DNA of 64,000 bases, taken from contig JBNRMV010000010.1 in the NCBI GenBank assembly GCA_050309775.1, forward strand, positions 62,001-126,000, written 5' to 3'. Below the pieces are notes generated by a model. That model made no database searches. It was given only the letters and a program-made list of their open reading frames with translations, and was not told the DNA's origin. The stretch comes from DTU072 sp050309775. Lineage in GTDB: Bacteria; Bacillota; Clostridia; Christensenellales; DTU072. The position numbers and the translations under genes were made by a program. Below, in pieces: positions 1 to 8,178 of this stretch; within the stretch, counting starts at the first letter, position 1, and each line of letters opens with the position of its first letter.

Positions 1-100
1 CTCCTTTGTTGTGCTTGCGCACAATACCATATTATTAAAAGACGGTTGTTTTTGTTACTTATGTTGCGTCGGCTTTTGTATATGCTATATATGTTGACCG

Positions 101-129
101 TTGACAAACTTTGGAAATGATATTACAAT
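101..129 (+). promoter_or_regulatory. Promoter of the SCP2-like/alcohol dehydrogenase pair
   Basis: TTGACA at 101-106 and TACAAT at 124-129 with a 17-base spacer, 26 bases before the first start codon. The 100 bases before it are A/T-rich and show no gene. Confidence 0.75.
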
Positions 130-154
130 AAAGTTAAAGGATTTTAGGTGAATT

Positions 155-652
155 ATGAAAAGACAAGGCAAAAGGATAAAAAGAAAAATTGCTTCAATTG
201 TATTTTTCTTTCTTGGAAGAGGGCTGAAAGCCGCATACAAACTTGACGAATCCATCAGAAAAGAATTTGAGAGCTTTCAAGACGGCGAAATCATTCGTAT
301 GAAGATTGAGCCGGTCGGACCGTCTTTGGCATTTATGGTGGACAAAGGAAAACTCTATACCATGTCCGGCGCAAAGGCGGCCACCTGCAAACCCCATATC
401 GATATCTTGTTCAAAAATATTGACGGCGCCTTACAGGTATTGTTGGCGCAGGCGGGCATTGCCGAGGCTTATTGCCAGCACAGAATACTGGTGGTAGGAG
501 ATATCTATAAGACGGTGGGAATTATCCGCGTCATGGACAAGGTCGAAAACTATTTGTTCCCCGGCTTTATCGCAAAAAAGCTGCTTGTCAGAAGACCGCC
601 AAAAGCTGTGTCCTCTGCCAGAATTTATTTGAAAGTACTAACTAACATATAA
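155..652 (+). CDS. SCP2-like (sterol carrier protein 2 fold) protein
   Basis: A 165-residue cytosolic protein. After a basic N-terminus (about residues 1-25, K/R rich with a short hydrophobic stretch) it resembles the SCP2 lipid-binding fold seen in small clostridial proteins. The C-terminal VMDKVENYLFPGF segment is the part I recognise best. Members of the fold bind lipids or acyl chains in a hydrophobic tunnel; the ligand here is unknown. ATG at 155 is preceded by AGGTG at 146-150. The alcohol dehydrogenase gene follows after 12 bases, so the two are co-transcribed, which may hint at a hydrophobic aldehyde or alcohol substrate (inference). The family call rests on overall resemblance, not on catalytic residues. 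Confidence 0.55.
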   Translation: MKRQGKRIKRKIASIVFFFLGRGLKAAYKLDESIRKEFESFQDGEIIRMKIEPVGPSLAFMVDKGKLYTMSGAKAATCKPHIDILFKNIDGALQVLLAQAGIAEAYCQHRILVVGDIYKTVGIIRVMDKVENYLFPGFIAKKLLVRRPPKAVSSARIYLKVLTNI

Positions 653-664
653 GGAAGGTGAATT

Positions 665-1846
665 ATGATACCGAAATATTATGAATTTTTGAACTCCGTA
701 AAAATACTCTCCGGCGCAAAGGCGCTTGAAAATATACCGTATGAAATGAAAATGTTTGGCGTCAAAAGACCCATTATATTATCAGACGCCATATTACAAA
801 AAATCGGCGCCATTGACAAGGTTATCACCGCCATAAACGGAGAATTGGATACAAGCGTCATATTTACCGACATTCCGGCGGATTCTTCAGACAAGGTTGT
901 CAATGAAATAAGGAAAATATATATTGAGAAAGAGTGCGACGGCATAATAGCCATTGGCGGCGGCTCCGTAATTGACACCGCAAAAGGTGTGCGTATGCTC
1001 ATAAGTCAGGAAATTGAGGATATTATGCTGCTTATGGGCAGCGAGGTTATCAACAAAGGCAAAAAAGTGCCGTTCATTGTTGTGCCTACGACAAGCGGCA
1101 CAGGCAGCGAAGCCACGCTGGTGGCGGTTATCTCCAACCCCGACAAGGGCATAAAAATGGAGTTTATTTCATATGAGTTGCTGCCGGATGCGGCTGTGCT
1201 TGACACCCGCATGGTAGAAACCATGCCGCCAAAGATTACGGCATCGACGGGCATGGATGCGCTTTGCCACAGCATAGAAGCGTTCACCGGCTTGCAACGC
1301 AATCCGCTCAGCGACGCATACGCTCTTTCAGCCATTAGGCTTATTGGCGAATATATCGAAACGGCTGTAAGCGCCCCCGCCGACAAGAAAGCCAGATTGG
1401 CTATGGCGAACGCATCGCTTATGGCAGGCATAGCTTTTTCAAATTCCATGGTTGGTTTGGCACACGCCATAGGTCATGCCGCAGGCGGCGTCAGCCATAT
1501 ACCACATGGCGACGCAATGGCGATACTTTTGCCGCATGTCATGGAATTCAATATGGCTACCTGTGAAGACAGGTATGCCGAAATATTGTTGCACCTTGCC
1601 GGAGCCGATGTATATGCAGGGGCGCCGAAAGAGGAAAGGGGCAAACTCTGTGTAGAAAAAATCAGACAAATGCTTGAAAAACTCAACAAGCTATGCGGTC
1701 TGCCCATACGCTTGAAAGATACCCGAGTTACCGAGATTGACATTGTTCCCATTGCAGAAAAGGCCATAAATGACGGCGCCATCGTCGTCAATCCCGTAGG
1801 CGCAACCAAAGAAGATGTCATAGCCATTTTGAAAAAGGCATTTTAG
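665..1846 (+). CDS. Iron-containing (group III) alcohol dehydrogenase
   Basis: A 393-residue NAD(P)-dependent alcohol/aldehyde oxidoreductase of the usual family length. GGGS at residues 98-101 is the nucleotide-binding loop and PTTSGTGSE at 141-149 is the family signature. The metal-ligand set is readable as D198, H202, H267 and H281, so the active site looks complete. The ribosome binding site is GGAAGGTG just before ATG 665. It is second in a two-gene operon with the SCP2-like gene and converges on the ABC operon 11 bases away, with no clear terminator between. The substrate cannot be read from sequence; butanol-, 1,3-propanediol- and lactaldehyde-type enzymes share these motifs. Confidence 0.85.
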   Translation: MIPKYYEFLNSVKILSGAKALENIPYEMKMFGVKRPIILSDAILQKIGAIDKVITAINGELDTSVIFTDIPADSSDKVVNEIRKIYIEKECDGIIAIGGGSVIDTAKGVRMLISQEIEDIMLLMGSEVINKGKKVPFIVVPTTSGTGSEATLVAVISNPDKGIKMEFISYELLPDAAVLDTRMVETMPPKITASTGMDALCHSIEAFTGLQRNPLSDAYALSAIRLIGEYIETAVSAPADKKARLAMANASLMAGIAFSNSMVGLAHAIGHAAGGVSHIPHGDAMAILLPHVMEFNMATCEDRYAEILLHLAGADVYAGAPKEERGKLCVEKIRQMLEKLNKLCGLPIRLKDTRVTEIDIVPIAEKAINDGAIVVNPVGATKEDVIAILKKAF

Positions 1847-1857
1847 AGCTATATCTC

Positions 1858-2529
1858 TTAATGCGGTGAATCCGTCTTGCCGTCGTTTATGTTTATGATG
1901 CGCGAACAGCGTTCGGCGATACTAAGTTCGTGAGTAACCAATACGATAGTTTTTCCTTTGGCATTTATACGAAGCAACATATCCATGATTTCCTTTGAAG
2001 TAGAGGTGTCAAGAGCGCCGGTCGGCTCGTCGGCAAATATGTATTTTGCGTCTGCGGCGAGTGCGCGAGCAATGGCTACGCGTTGTTTTTCTCCGCCTGA
2101 GAGTTGACTAACTTTTTTCTTGAGGAAATGTCCCAATCCTACGCCATAAATCAATTCGGATGCCCTTTTGATTCTTTCAGAACCTTTCATTTTTATAAAA
2201 TTCAAAGGCAGCATGACATTTTCGAGTGCCGAACACTCATTTATTAAACAGAAATCTTGCATTACTACGCCAATATTTTGAGAGCGGTATTTGGCAAGCT
2301 CAACATCCTTCAGCCGTGTTATATCTATGCCGTCGACTATTACTTCACCTGAGGACGCCGATTCAATGCCGCATAAAATGTTTAATAGCGTGGATTTTCC
2401 CGAGCCTGATTTACCGGTAATGGCAATACATTCTCCGTCTTGTATTTCGAGACTGAGACCGCCAAGAGCCTTGCATGCGTTGGGCTTGTCTTCATTAAAT
2501 ATTTTCACCAAATTTTTTATACTTATCAT
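1858..2529 (-). CDS. ABC transporter ATP-binding protein (MacB/LolD-like)
   Basis: A 223-residue ATPase that should power the four permeases encoded upstream. Walker A GKSGSGKST is at residues 39-47, the Q-loop glutamine near 91, the LSGGE signature at 143-147, Walker B FADEP at 165-169 and a VTHE switch histidine near 199. All catalytic elements are present. It belongs to the mechanotransmission/export type that pairs with FtsX-fold permeases. It is last in the operon, and its start overlaps the end of the preceding permease by 35 bases with AGAGGA as ribosome binding site. The convergent dehydrogenase lies just beyond its stop. Confidence 0.92.
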   Translation of the reverse strand: MISIKNLVKIFNEDKPNACKALGGLSLEIQDGECIAITGKSGSGKSTLLNILCGIESASSGEVIVDGIDITRLKDVELAKYRSQNIGVVMQDFCLINECSALENVMLPLNFIKMKGSERIKRASELIYGVGLGHFLKKKVSQLSGGEKQRVAIARALAADAKYIFADEPTGALDTSTSKEIMDMLLRINAKGKTIVLVTHELSIAERCSRIININDGKTDSPH

Positions 2530-3610
2530 GTTTTTTTCCTCTGCGTTTTTTGAATATTAGGTATGTCCTTACCGTTATTGCAATAGCCGTCAAAGACCCG
2601 CCGGCAATCAGGCTGTAGGGAACAAATAGGAGGTTATTGCCTGTAAAGCGCAAGACAAAGAATGCGCATATATAATAAAATGCCCAGCTTGCGAAGGGCA
2701 ATGCCAAATCAAGTATTACAATAAAGGTATTTTCGCGCCTTCTCGAAAAAAAGGCAAAGGCAAGGACGGTGTATATGATGCCAATCAATATGAAAATTGA
2801 GATTGCCTTTATGGTTTCAGAATCTTGAAAATTTTGTTTCAAATCGATGTTGCCGCTAAGATAATCTTTGGTTTTCGGCACAGCAAAAACATTGCCAAGT
2901 CCTTGCAGCCGAGTTGTCACCTCGGTAATATCCGCCTTTTCTGTAAAAGTTAAATATAATGCCTCGTAGCGTTCGGGCAACAGTTCGATGTCGACATAAT
3001 TGCTGATGTCGGGAATAATAAGGGAAACATGTGTTATATTTCCTACATTTGGAGTAGGGTAGGGAAACGAATAATACCTATCTACAATGCCGACAACTTC
3101 AAAACGCACCATAATACTTTTACCCGTAGTAATATCTTGAAATCCTGCGTTGAATATGGTTCCTATATCGTATTTTTCATTTGTATCTGATGAGGTAATT
3201 ATGCTGCCTAACAAAACTTCTATTGTTTCGTTCTCCTGTTGTGGCACCGGCATTCGCCCTTTTTCGAGTACTAAATAATCTTCATTGAAAAGAAAAGGGT
3301 CGACAACTTTAATGTCCGGAATGTTGCCTAAAGTTATAGAATTATTCAAAGAGGATATACCTTCAAGTTCGGCGCCGATTATTTCGTTCAGCATCGTATA
3401 AAGATTGGGAAGCATGTCTTCATCAACAAAGGGAGTGAAAAGCACGCTGTTTTCTTCAAACTTTGAGGAGTGAACATCCATTATATGTTGCGATAATTCG
3501 GCGGACGTTGATGCTTCATGCAAATTGTTCGCAATCAATCCCACCGAATACAAGGAAAGCGGTAAAAACAATGCGAAGGCGATTATTATCAGCGTATTAT
3601 ATTTTTTCAT
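2495..3610 (-). CDS. FtsX/MacB-like permease, fourth of four
   Basis: A 371-residue membrane protein with one N-terminal helix (about 6-27), a large extracytoplasmic domain (about 30-265) and three C-terminal helices (about 267-289, 297-321, 326-350). This is the 1+3 topology of MacB/FtsX half-permeases. The basic tail is cytoplasmic. The usual L-G-x-x-R coupling segment after the second helix is not evident; RRRENTF occupies that place, so the protein has diverged from the core family. It overlaps the preceding permease by 14 bases and the ATPase by 35, so translation is coupled. Family membership is inferred from topology and context. Confidence 0.7.
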   Translation of the reverse strand: MKKYNTLIIIAFALFLPLSLYSVGLIANNLHEASTSAELSQHIMDVHSSKFEENSVLFTPFVDEDMLPNLYTMLNEIIGAELEGISSLNNSITLGNIPDIKVVDPFLFNEDYLVLEKGRMPVPQQENETIEVLLGSIITSSDTNEKYDIGTIFNAGFQDITTGKSIMVRFEVVGIVDRYYSFPYPTPNVGNITHVSLIIPDISNYVDIELLPERYEALYLTFTEKADITEVTTRLQGLGNVFAVPKTKDYLSGNIDLKQNFQDSETIKAISIFILIGIIYTVLAFAFFSRRRENTFIVILDLALPFASWAFYYICAFFVLRFTGNNLLFVPYSLIAGGSLTAIAITVRTYLIFKKRRGKKHDKYKKFGENI

Positions 3611-4685
3611 AGTGCATATCCTTCTCTGCTTTCTTATTTTTTACGCGAACAATTGAAGTTACTGCGATTTTTAAGAAAAGCGGCAATTGTGAAATAGCAA
3701 ATACTAATAATGCATAGCCAAACCTCAAGCTGCGCCACGAGCCGGTCAGATTAACAAAAACAGTAATAAGTATTGTTGAAAGAGCAACGGCAATTATGAG
3801 AAGTAGGGAGAGGGCTTGGCTTGACAAATAATGTTTGTTTATGCCTTGCAAAAGCTTGTTTATATAGAAATGAATGAGAATAAGCGAAATTGCGCAAACA
3901 ATAATGCTGATTATTACCGTTGAAAGGTAATACCTGTTCATATAATATCCGCCTTTCCCATCGAGCTGCGCTATTCCGCTTTGGTCTTGGATAAGCTGTA
4001 TATACTCTTGATTTTCATATACGCTCATATAATCATTGAGTAAAACGACACTGTTTCTTCTTTGTGTAAACAAATCGTCATAAACTCCGGTATCGGGCAG
4101 AAGAATAAGGTTTTGGGAATATTCTAAAAAATCTTTTGAGCTGTATCTCTTATATTCGGGAAGGGCGTAAAGATTGTCGGCTTCCCCCGAAACCCTAGCG
4201 GCTATTTCCTTTGAGGTTTGCCCGTCCTCAGAAAAAAGCGTAATAGAAAGAGGGGTGTTTAATTTTATATTTGCCAAACGGTCACCCGTCAAGATGACTG
4301 TTGCCATGTTACTGTCGCTGAAACTCAATGTTTCACCTTTCTTCAAACGAAAAAAATCAGCTTCTTCCAACATTGTGCGGTTTACGAGCATCACGGGAAC
4401 CATGGATACCTTGTTGCCGAAGTTAACTTCAGCATACAGCACATTGCATTCGTAGATGTATCCTTTATAAGAACTTATATTGTTTTTCAGCGTGTCGTCC
4501 AAATCAATCAAAGCGCTTTCTTTTTCCACCGATAAATGTACGCGTCCGCGAGGGGCGCTCATCGAATCGGTTATGCGATTTATCCTGATATTAGAGAAGT
4601 CGTAGCAAAGTGATATCAAAATGCCTACAGAACATAGAAAAAGCAAAATTATTAGAGCAATAACTTTATGTTTATGTGAAAGCAT
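3597..4685 (-). CDS. FtsX/MacB-like permease, third of four
   Basis: A 362-residue membrane protein with an N-terminal helix (about 8-28), an external domain of some 220 residues and helices near 252-274, 288-312 and 320-343. Like the fourth permease it keeps the 1+3 topology but lacks a recognisable L-G-x-x-R coupling motif between helices 2 and 3. The start overlaps the preceding gene by 14 bases. It probably forms a heteromer with a neighbouring permease; which one cannot be told from sequence. The function of the external domain (peptide handling, signalling or immunity) is unknown. Confidence 0.7.
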   Translation of the reverse strand: MLSHKHKVIALIILLFLCSVGILISLCYDFSNIRINRITDSMSAPRGRVHLSVEKESALIDLDDTLKNNISSYKGYIYECNVLYAEVNFGNKVSMVPVMLVNRTMLEEADFFRLKKGETLSFSDSNMATVILTGDRLANIKLNTPLSITLFSEDGQTSKEIAARVSGEADNLYALPEYKRYSSKDFLEYSQNLILLPDTGVYDDLFTQRRNSVVLLNDYMSVYENQEYIQLIQDQSGIAQLDGKGGYYMNRYYLSTVIISIIVCAISLILIHFYINKLLQGINKHYLSSQALSLLLIIAVALSTILITVFVNLTGSWRSLRFGYALLVFAISQLPLFLKIAVTSIVRVKNKKAEKDMHYEKI

Positions 4686-5691
4686 TTTTTTCCCTCCTTT
4701 TTTTTATAGTTCGTAGAATAAAAGAAATTGAAACTACGCCAGTTAATAAAACATAAAAAAGACCTACCGCAATATAATCCGAAAAAGAAAGTCTTGGAAA
4801 CACAAATATCAGATTCTTCAACTTTTCCAGAAGAAATATATCAAAAAATAAATAAAGGCAAACAGACAAAAGGTATTGAATAAGCGTGAGCGCAAAAATT
4901 TCTGCAGTTAGTATGGCGGTTAGATTGCGGCGAGATTGTCCTAAAAGCCGATAAATTTCAAAACTTGACATTCGTTGCCTTACGATATAACTATAACCCA
5001 AAAGGAAAGATATAAGCACGCTTACCGCAGGAAGCCAAAGAGTGATAGCTTCCGACCTAAAAAGAATGTTTCGCCATGTCAATTCAGGCATGGTCTTTAC
5101 ATTTACACTGAATATCTCCGATAAAGTCGAGGCATACCTTATTCTTGCCCTTTTGCTTCTTATATCGATTTTTATTATATTAGCGCCATATATTTGCTGT
5201 GTCTTCGGCAATGAGGTATAATTGATTTCCAAAATTTCAGCATCGGACTTTCCCACAACTAAGTATTCTTTGCCAAACAATTCAATGCTTTCTCCTATTT
5301 TAATTTCGGCATTTTGAGGAGCAACAACTTGGTTTTCAGATTTTGACCAATCGATTGGCTCTCCTAATAAAGGATATTTGTAGACAACACCTGTTAAGGA
5401 TGCGGATATTTTGTAATCGTTATCAAGGTAAATGATGATATTGTCACTCTCGTAGCTGTCCGTGAAAAAAGCGTTCTTCTTCTCGAATTCTTCCAGCGTA
5501 AGCGCATTAGAGAACTTTAGGTCAAAAACTCCGATGTCAGTAGAATTCAAACTTCCCAAAAGAAAAGAATACATGCCCAGCAGGGTGACGCACCCCACCG
5601 CTTGCGATAATAGAATTGTCAAGAAAACGACTTTATAGGCGGCTATTGTTTTGAAAGATAATTTTAAGAGATTGCTAATTTTATTTATCAT
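4672..5691 (-). CDS. FtsX/MacB-like permease, second of four
   Basis: A 339-residue membrane protein with a long N-terminal helix (about 17-45), an external domain and three C-terminal helices (about 216-237, 260-288, 305-325). The segment YRLLGQSRRN after the second helix matches the L-G-x-x-R coupling motif of FtsX-fold permeases that touches the ATPase, so this one looks like a canonical half-transporter. It starts 7 bases after the first permease ends. With the first permease it could form the ATPase-contacting pair (inference). Confidence 0.78.
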   Translation of the reverse strand: MINKISNLLKLSFKTIAAYKVVFLTILLSQAVGCVTLLGMYSFLLGSLNSTDIGVFDLKFSNALTLEEFEKKNAFFTDSYESDNIIIYLDNDYKISASLTGVVYKYPLLGEPIDWSKSENQVVAPQNAEIKIGESIELFGKEYLVVGKSDAEILEINYTSLPKTQQIYGANIIKIDIRSKRARIRYASTLSEIFSVNVKTMPELTWRNILFRSEAITLWLPAVSVLISFLLGYSYIVRQRMSSFEIYRLLGQSRRNLTAILTAEIFALTLIQYLLSVCLYLFFDIFLLEKLKNLIFVFPRLSFSDYIAVGLFYVLLTGVVSISFILRTIKKRREKNAFT

Positions 5692-5698
5692 TATTTTG

Positions 5699-6895
5699 CT
5701 ATCCTCGCCTTAAAATCAAAGATATATTGCGTTGTTTCAATGCCGCCTTCGAACTAAAGAACGCTACCGTTAAAAAAAGGCTACATACAAACACAATCAT
5801 AACTAAGGCTACCCAAGTATCCAATGCTGCGCGAATAAAGGCGATGGAAGGAACTATGTAATTCAAAAGCAGTATCAATAAAACAATAGAAACAATGCAA
5901 ATGGCTCCGGCCGATAACATTATTATAATGTTTGCGTCTTTGCGCTTTGCGCCGCATAGATACAGGATAGCCACATCTTTTATTGAGATAAAGGTGAACA
6001 GGGCAACCGCCATAGCGAAATTTGAAAGAGTGGTAAGCATTAAGAAACCAAGGATGGGAAAGAAGGTATTCAATATTCCCTTCATCTCGACAATTGATTG
6101 TGCTTTTAATTCAGATAAATCATAATATGTTCCATAGGATTTTAGATCGGTTACGATTTCCTTCATTCGAATGTCAGTCACTTCGCTCTTAAATACAAAA
6201 AGATTGGTATGATGCAGATTTAGTTTTATACCCTGTTCCCCCAAAGCGTCGAGGTTGCATAATATTATAGAATCAGAAACGGTTTTGCCCCAGTTGAAAA
6301 CCCAAGACAACTCTGTTACGCTGCCCTTCATTCGGAAATAAGGAAAGGATTGCCTTAATATTCCGGTTATTAGGAAGGTCACACGCTTGACGCTCGCCCC
6401 GAAGTATATATCCGTTTCAAAGCGTTCTCCCACCTTTCCAAAAGAGGTAACGGCATTTATTGCTCCGTCTTGATTGGGAACAGAGGTAAAAACTTTTCCT
6501 TTTAATAAAGGTAAGTCAAAAAGTCTCATCATATCGCCGCTAACACCTTCAACCAGTGTTGTTTTTCCGTCGGAGGTTTTTGTTGCCATACTTGAGGCTA
6601 CGCGATAATTGCGCAGTTCTTCAGAATATTTTGTCTCCAGGTCACGTACGGAGATCAGCTCATCAAATTCGCCACCGGAGAAGTCTTCCCTTAAAAAAGC
6701 TTGGCTCTCTACCATATAGAATCCACCTCTCGAAGACAGCGCCTTAGATGAGATTGCGAACTCTGCATTCGCGCTTAAAACATACGTGAGCAAGGCATAC
6801 AGAATAACCACGCAAACCGAGATTTGCAATATTAACAGCAAAAAAAGTATCCGATTCTTCCGATACAATCTATAAGCAGATTTTAAGAAAACCAC
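5699..6895 (-). CDS. FtsX/MacB-like permease, first of four
   Basis: A 398-residue membrane protein that is the clearest FtsX-fold member of the set. It has an N-terminal helix (about 16-40), a large external domain, and helices near 272-298, 320-345 and 358-380, with LCGAKRKD as coupling motif and a C-terminal SLILRRG typical of the family. It starts at GTG 6895 with AAGGGG six bases upstream; no better ATG is available. It lies 18 bases after the small secreted-protein gene, so it is probably transcribed from the same promoter. Confidence 0.82.
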   Translation of the reverse strand: MVFLKSAYRLYRKNRILFLLLILQISVCVVILYALLTYVLSANAEFAISSKALSSRGGFYMVESQAFLREDFSGGEFDELISVRDLETKYSEELRNYRVASSMATKTSDGKTTLVEGVSGDMMRLFDLPLLKGKVFTSVPNQDGAINAVTSFGKVGERFETDIYFGASVKRVTFLITGILRQSFPYFRMKGSVTELSWVFNWGKTVSDSIILCNLDALGEQGIKLNLHHTNLFVFKSEVTDIRMKEIVTDLKSYGTYYDLSELKAQSIVEMKGILNTFFPILGFLMLTTLSNFAMAVALFTFISIKDVAILYLCGAKRKDANIIIMLSAGAICIVSIVLLILLLNYIVPSIAFIRAALDTWVALVMIVFVCSLFLTVAFFSSKAALKQRNISLILRRG

Positions 6896-6913
6896 TCGAA
6901 ACCCCTTATTGTA

Positions 6914-7123
6914 TTATTGAACTGTAATTGTCGTCCAATATGTGTTAACCAAAGTACCGCTGGAATTTCGATCTTCTAACTTGCTATCGTGAATAACCTT
7001 TTTTGCTTTTGAGGTAACAAAAGCTTCTTCTACTGCACGATTGTTAGACGAGATTATTTGCGTATCGGTTTGAGAAACGACAGAGCCATTTGTTTTTGTT
7101 ACAGTAGTGGTTGCGGTCATCAT
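6914..7123 (-). CDS. C-terminal part of a frame-broken secreted protein (or separate small peptide)
   Basis: Sixty-nine residues, Thr/Ser/Asn rich, ending in WTTITVQ, with no signal peptide. Its start overlaps the stop of the upstream fragment (ATATGATGA). GGAG sits five bases before the second of two ATGs, so coupled translation is possible. In this frame the reading continues upstream of the ATG without a stop for about 13 codons (to a TGA near 7161), giving a smooth join to the upstream fragment. That favours one ancestral secreted protein of about 165 residues with a one-base loss in 7123-7160. No family could be named with confidence. Confidence 0.5.
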   Translation of the reverse strand: MMTATTTVTKTNGSVVSQTDTQIISSNNRAVEEAFVTSKAKKVIHDSKLEDRNSSGTLVNTYWTTITVQ

Positions 7124-7394
7124 ATCTCCGATAAAGCCGCTTGCGCATATGTTGCTGGGTCAACTTTAATAGTAAGTTTTGTAGTATAATTATTAAGTCC
7201 TAACCCGTGACATCCATCATAATGCTCAGTTAAAGTTAAATTACCGTCCATGAAATAATGATGATCATTGTATACAGTATCCCAAGCGTGTGACCCTGTA
7301 TGATGCCAAGTATAAGCAAACGCTGTTGCGCCCATGCTGATTGTTAATGCAAAAAATATGCCGATAACAGCAGACAAAAAACAAATTTTTTCAT
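7120..7394 (-). pseudogene. Small secreted, His/Tyr-rich protein with a broken signal-peptide start
   Basis: The promoter (7452-7424) and the GGGAGGA ribosome binding site (7409-7403) point to ATG 7394, eight bases after the site. From that ATG the frame runs only 16 codons and stops at 7344. One more A in the A6 tract at 7391-7386 would give MKKICFLSAVIG and a textbook signal peptide ending ATAFA, followed by a His/Tyr/Trp-rich mature part that is open to 7120. An ATG at 7425 in the open frame lies inside the -10 box and cannot be on the mRNA. So the gene is broken, or is rescued by slippage on the A tract. It heads the four-permease ABC operon and was probably its cargo or sensor partner (inference). 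A lactococcin-972-like origin is conceivable but not demonstrated. Confidence 0.6.
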
Positions 7395-7423
7395 AATTTA
7401 AATCCTCCCATAAAGATGCTATC

Positions 7424-7452
7424 ATTATAAATTAAACTGCTTCATTTGTCAA
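7424..7452 (-). promoter_or_regulatory. Consensus promoter of the ABC/permease operon
   Basis: On the minus strand TTGACA (7452-7447) and TATAAT (7429-7424) are separated by exactly 17 bases, a perfect sigma-A match. Transcription should start near 7417, downstream of the ATG at 7425. Confidence 0.85.
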
Positions 7453-7546
7453 TACCATGGGTATGATATCTTTCTATTCTAATAATGCGTATTTCGGCAT
7501 TATTCGTTGTTTTATTTATGGAAGAACAGTTCATAATTAAAAATGT

Positions 7547-8089
7547 ATGAAAAAGATATGCAAAAACTGCCAGACGCTGTCAAAGAACAACGATATTATG
7601 CGCGAGCAGGCAAAGAGGATAGCCGAGCTTAAGAGGGAGGTAAACGACCTCTCTGTTGCTTTGGAGCAGTATCGCAGTCGCGAGACGCAGACAATGCAGG
7701 TCATTACTTTGGCAAAGCAAAAGGCTGATGAGCTGGCGCAAGAGGCAAAGATAAAGTACGCTCTTGAATGCCAGCGGCTGAGGGTGTACCGTGACAAATG
7801 GATGCGATATATTAAAGACCGGAATGCCGCGGGCAAATTGGCTCAAGATATAGAAAAAACCAATGAGGTGTTGAAGGAGTGCCAGGCTTTGCTGGAAGAT
7901 ATGCTCTATACTGATTTGGGAATAAACTGCAATGTGGCGGACAGTTATATTTGTGAACGGGAGAGAATAGACGACGAGCCGCTGCTGGATTATAAGACAA
8001 TTATTGCAGAAGCTGAAAGAAAAGCCGCAGCAGAGGATACCATTACTGATGAAGAACTGGAGAAAATGCTGGAAAAACTCAGGAATTGA
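7547..8089 (+). CDS. Coiled-coil protein with N-terminal CxxC, function unknown
   Basis: A 180-residue soluble protein. It opens with MKKICKNCQ, a CxxC pair near residues 5-8, followed by a long charged helix with heptad character (about 20-125) and an acidic C-terminus ending EELEKMLEKLRN. No transmembrane segment or catalytic motif is visible. It resembles scaffold or DivIVA-like proteins only in being coiled coil. There is no good ribosome binding site before ATG 7547; CATAAT at 7532-7537 lies so close that the mRNA may be nearly leaderless. It stands alone between the divergent ABC operon and the S10 promoter. Confidence 0.6.
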   Translation: MKKICKNCQTLSKNNDIMREQAKRIAELKREVNDLSVALEQYRSRETQTMQVITLAKQKADELAQEAKIKYALECQRLRVYRDKWMRYIKDRNAAGKLAQDIEKTNEVLKECQALLEDMLYTDLGINCNVADSYICERERIDDEPLLDYKTIIAEAERKAAAEDTITDEELEKMLEKLRN

Positions 8090-8149
8090 ATTTTTTTATT
8101 AAGGTAAATCGATTTTATAGTAATTTCAAAAAAAAGTGCAAAAAAATGT

Positions 8150-8178
8150 TTGACACGGCTTTTTTGCTATGATATAGT
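8150..8178 (+). promoter_or_regulatory. Main promoter of the ribosomal protein supercluster
   Basis: TTGACA at 8150-8155 and TATAGT at 8173-8178 with a 17-base spacer. It lies about 190 bases before rpsJ and is the only strong promoter in the gap. Confidence 0.85.

Noticed and set aside
6914..7394. Lactococcin-972-type bacteriocin system
   Set aside because: The context (small secreted His/Tyr-rich protein, membrane proteins, ABC ATPase) is similar, but the large single immunity-type membrane protein is replaced by four half-permeases and the mature sequence lacks a clear match. Kept only as a possibility.
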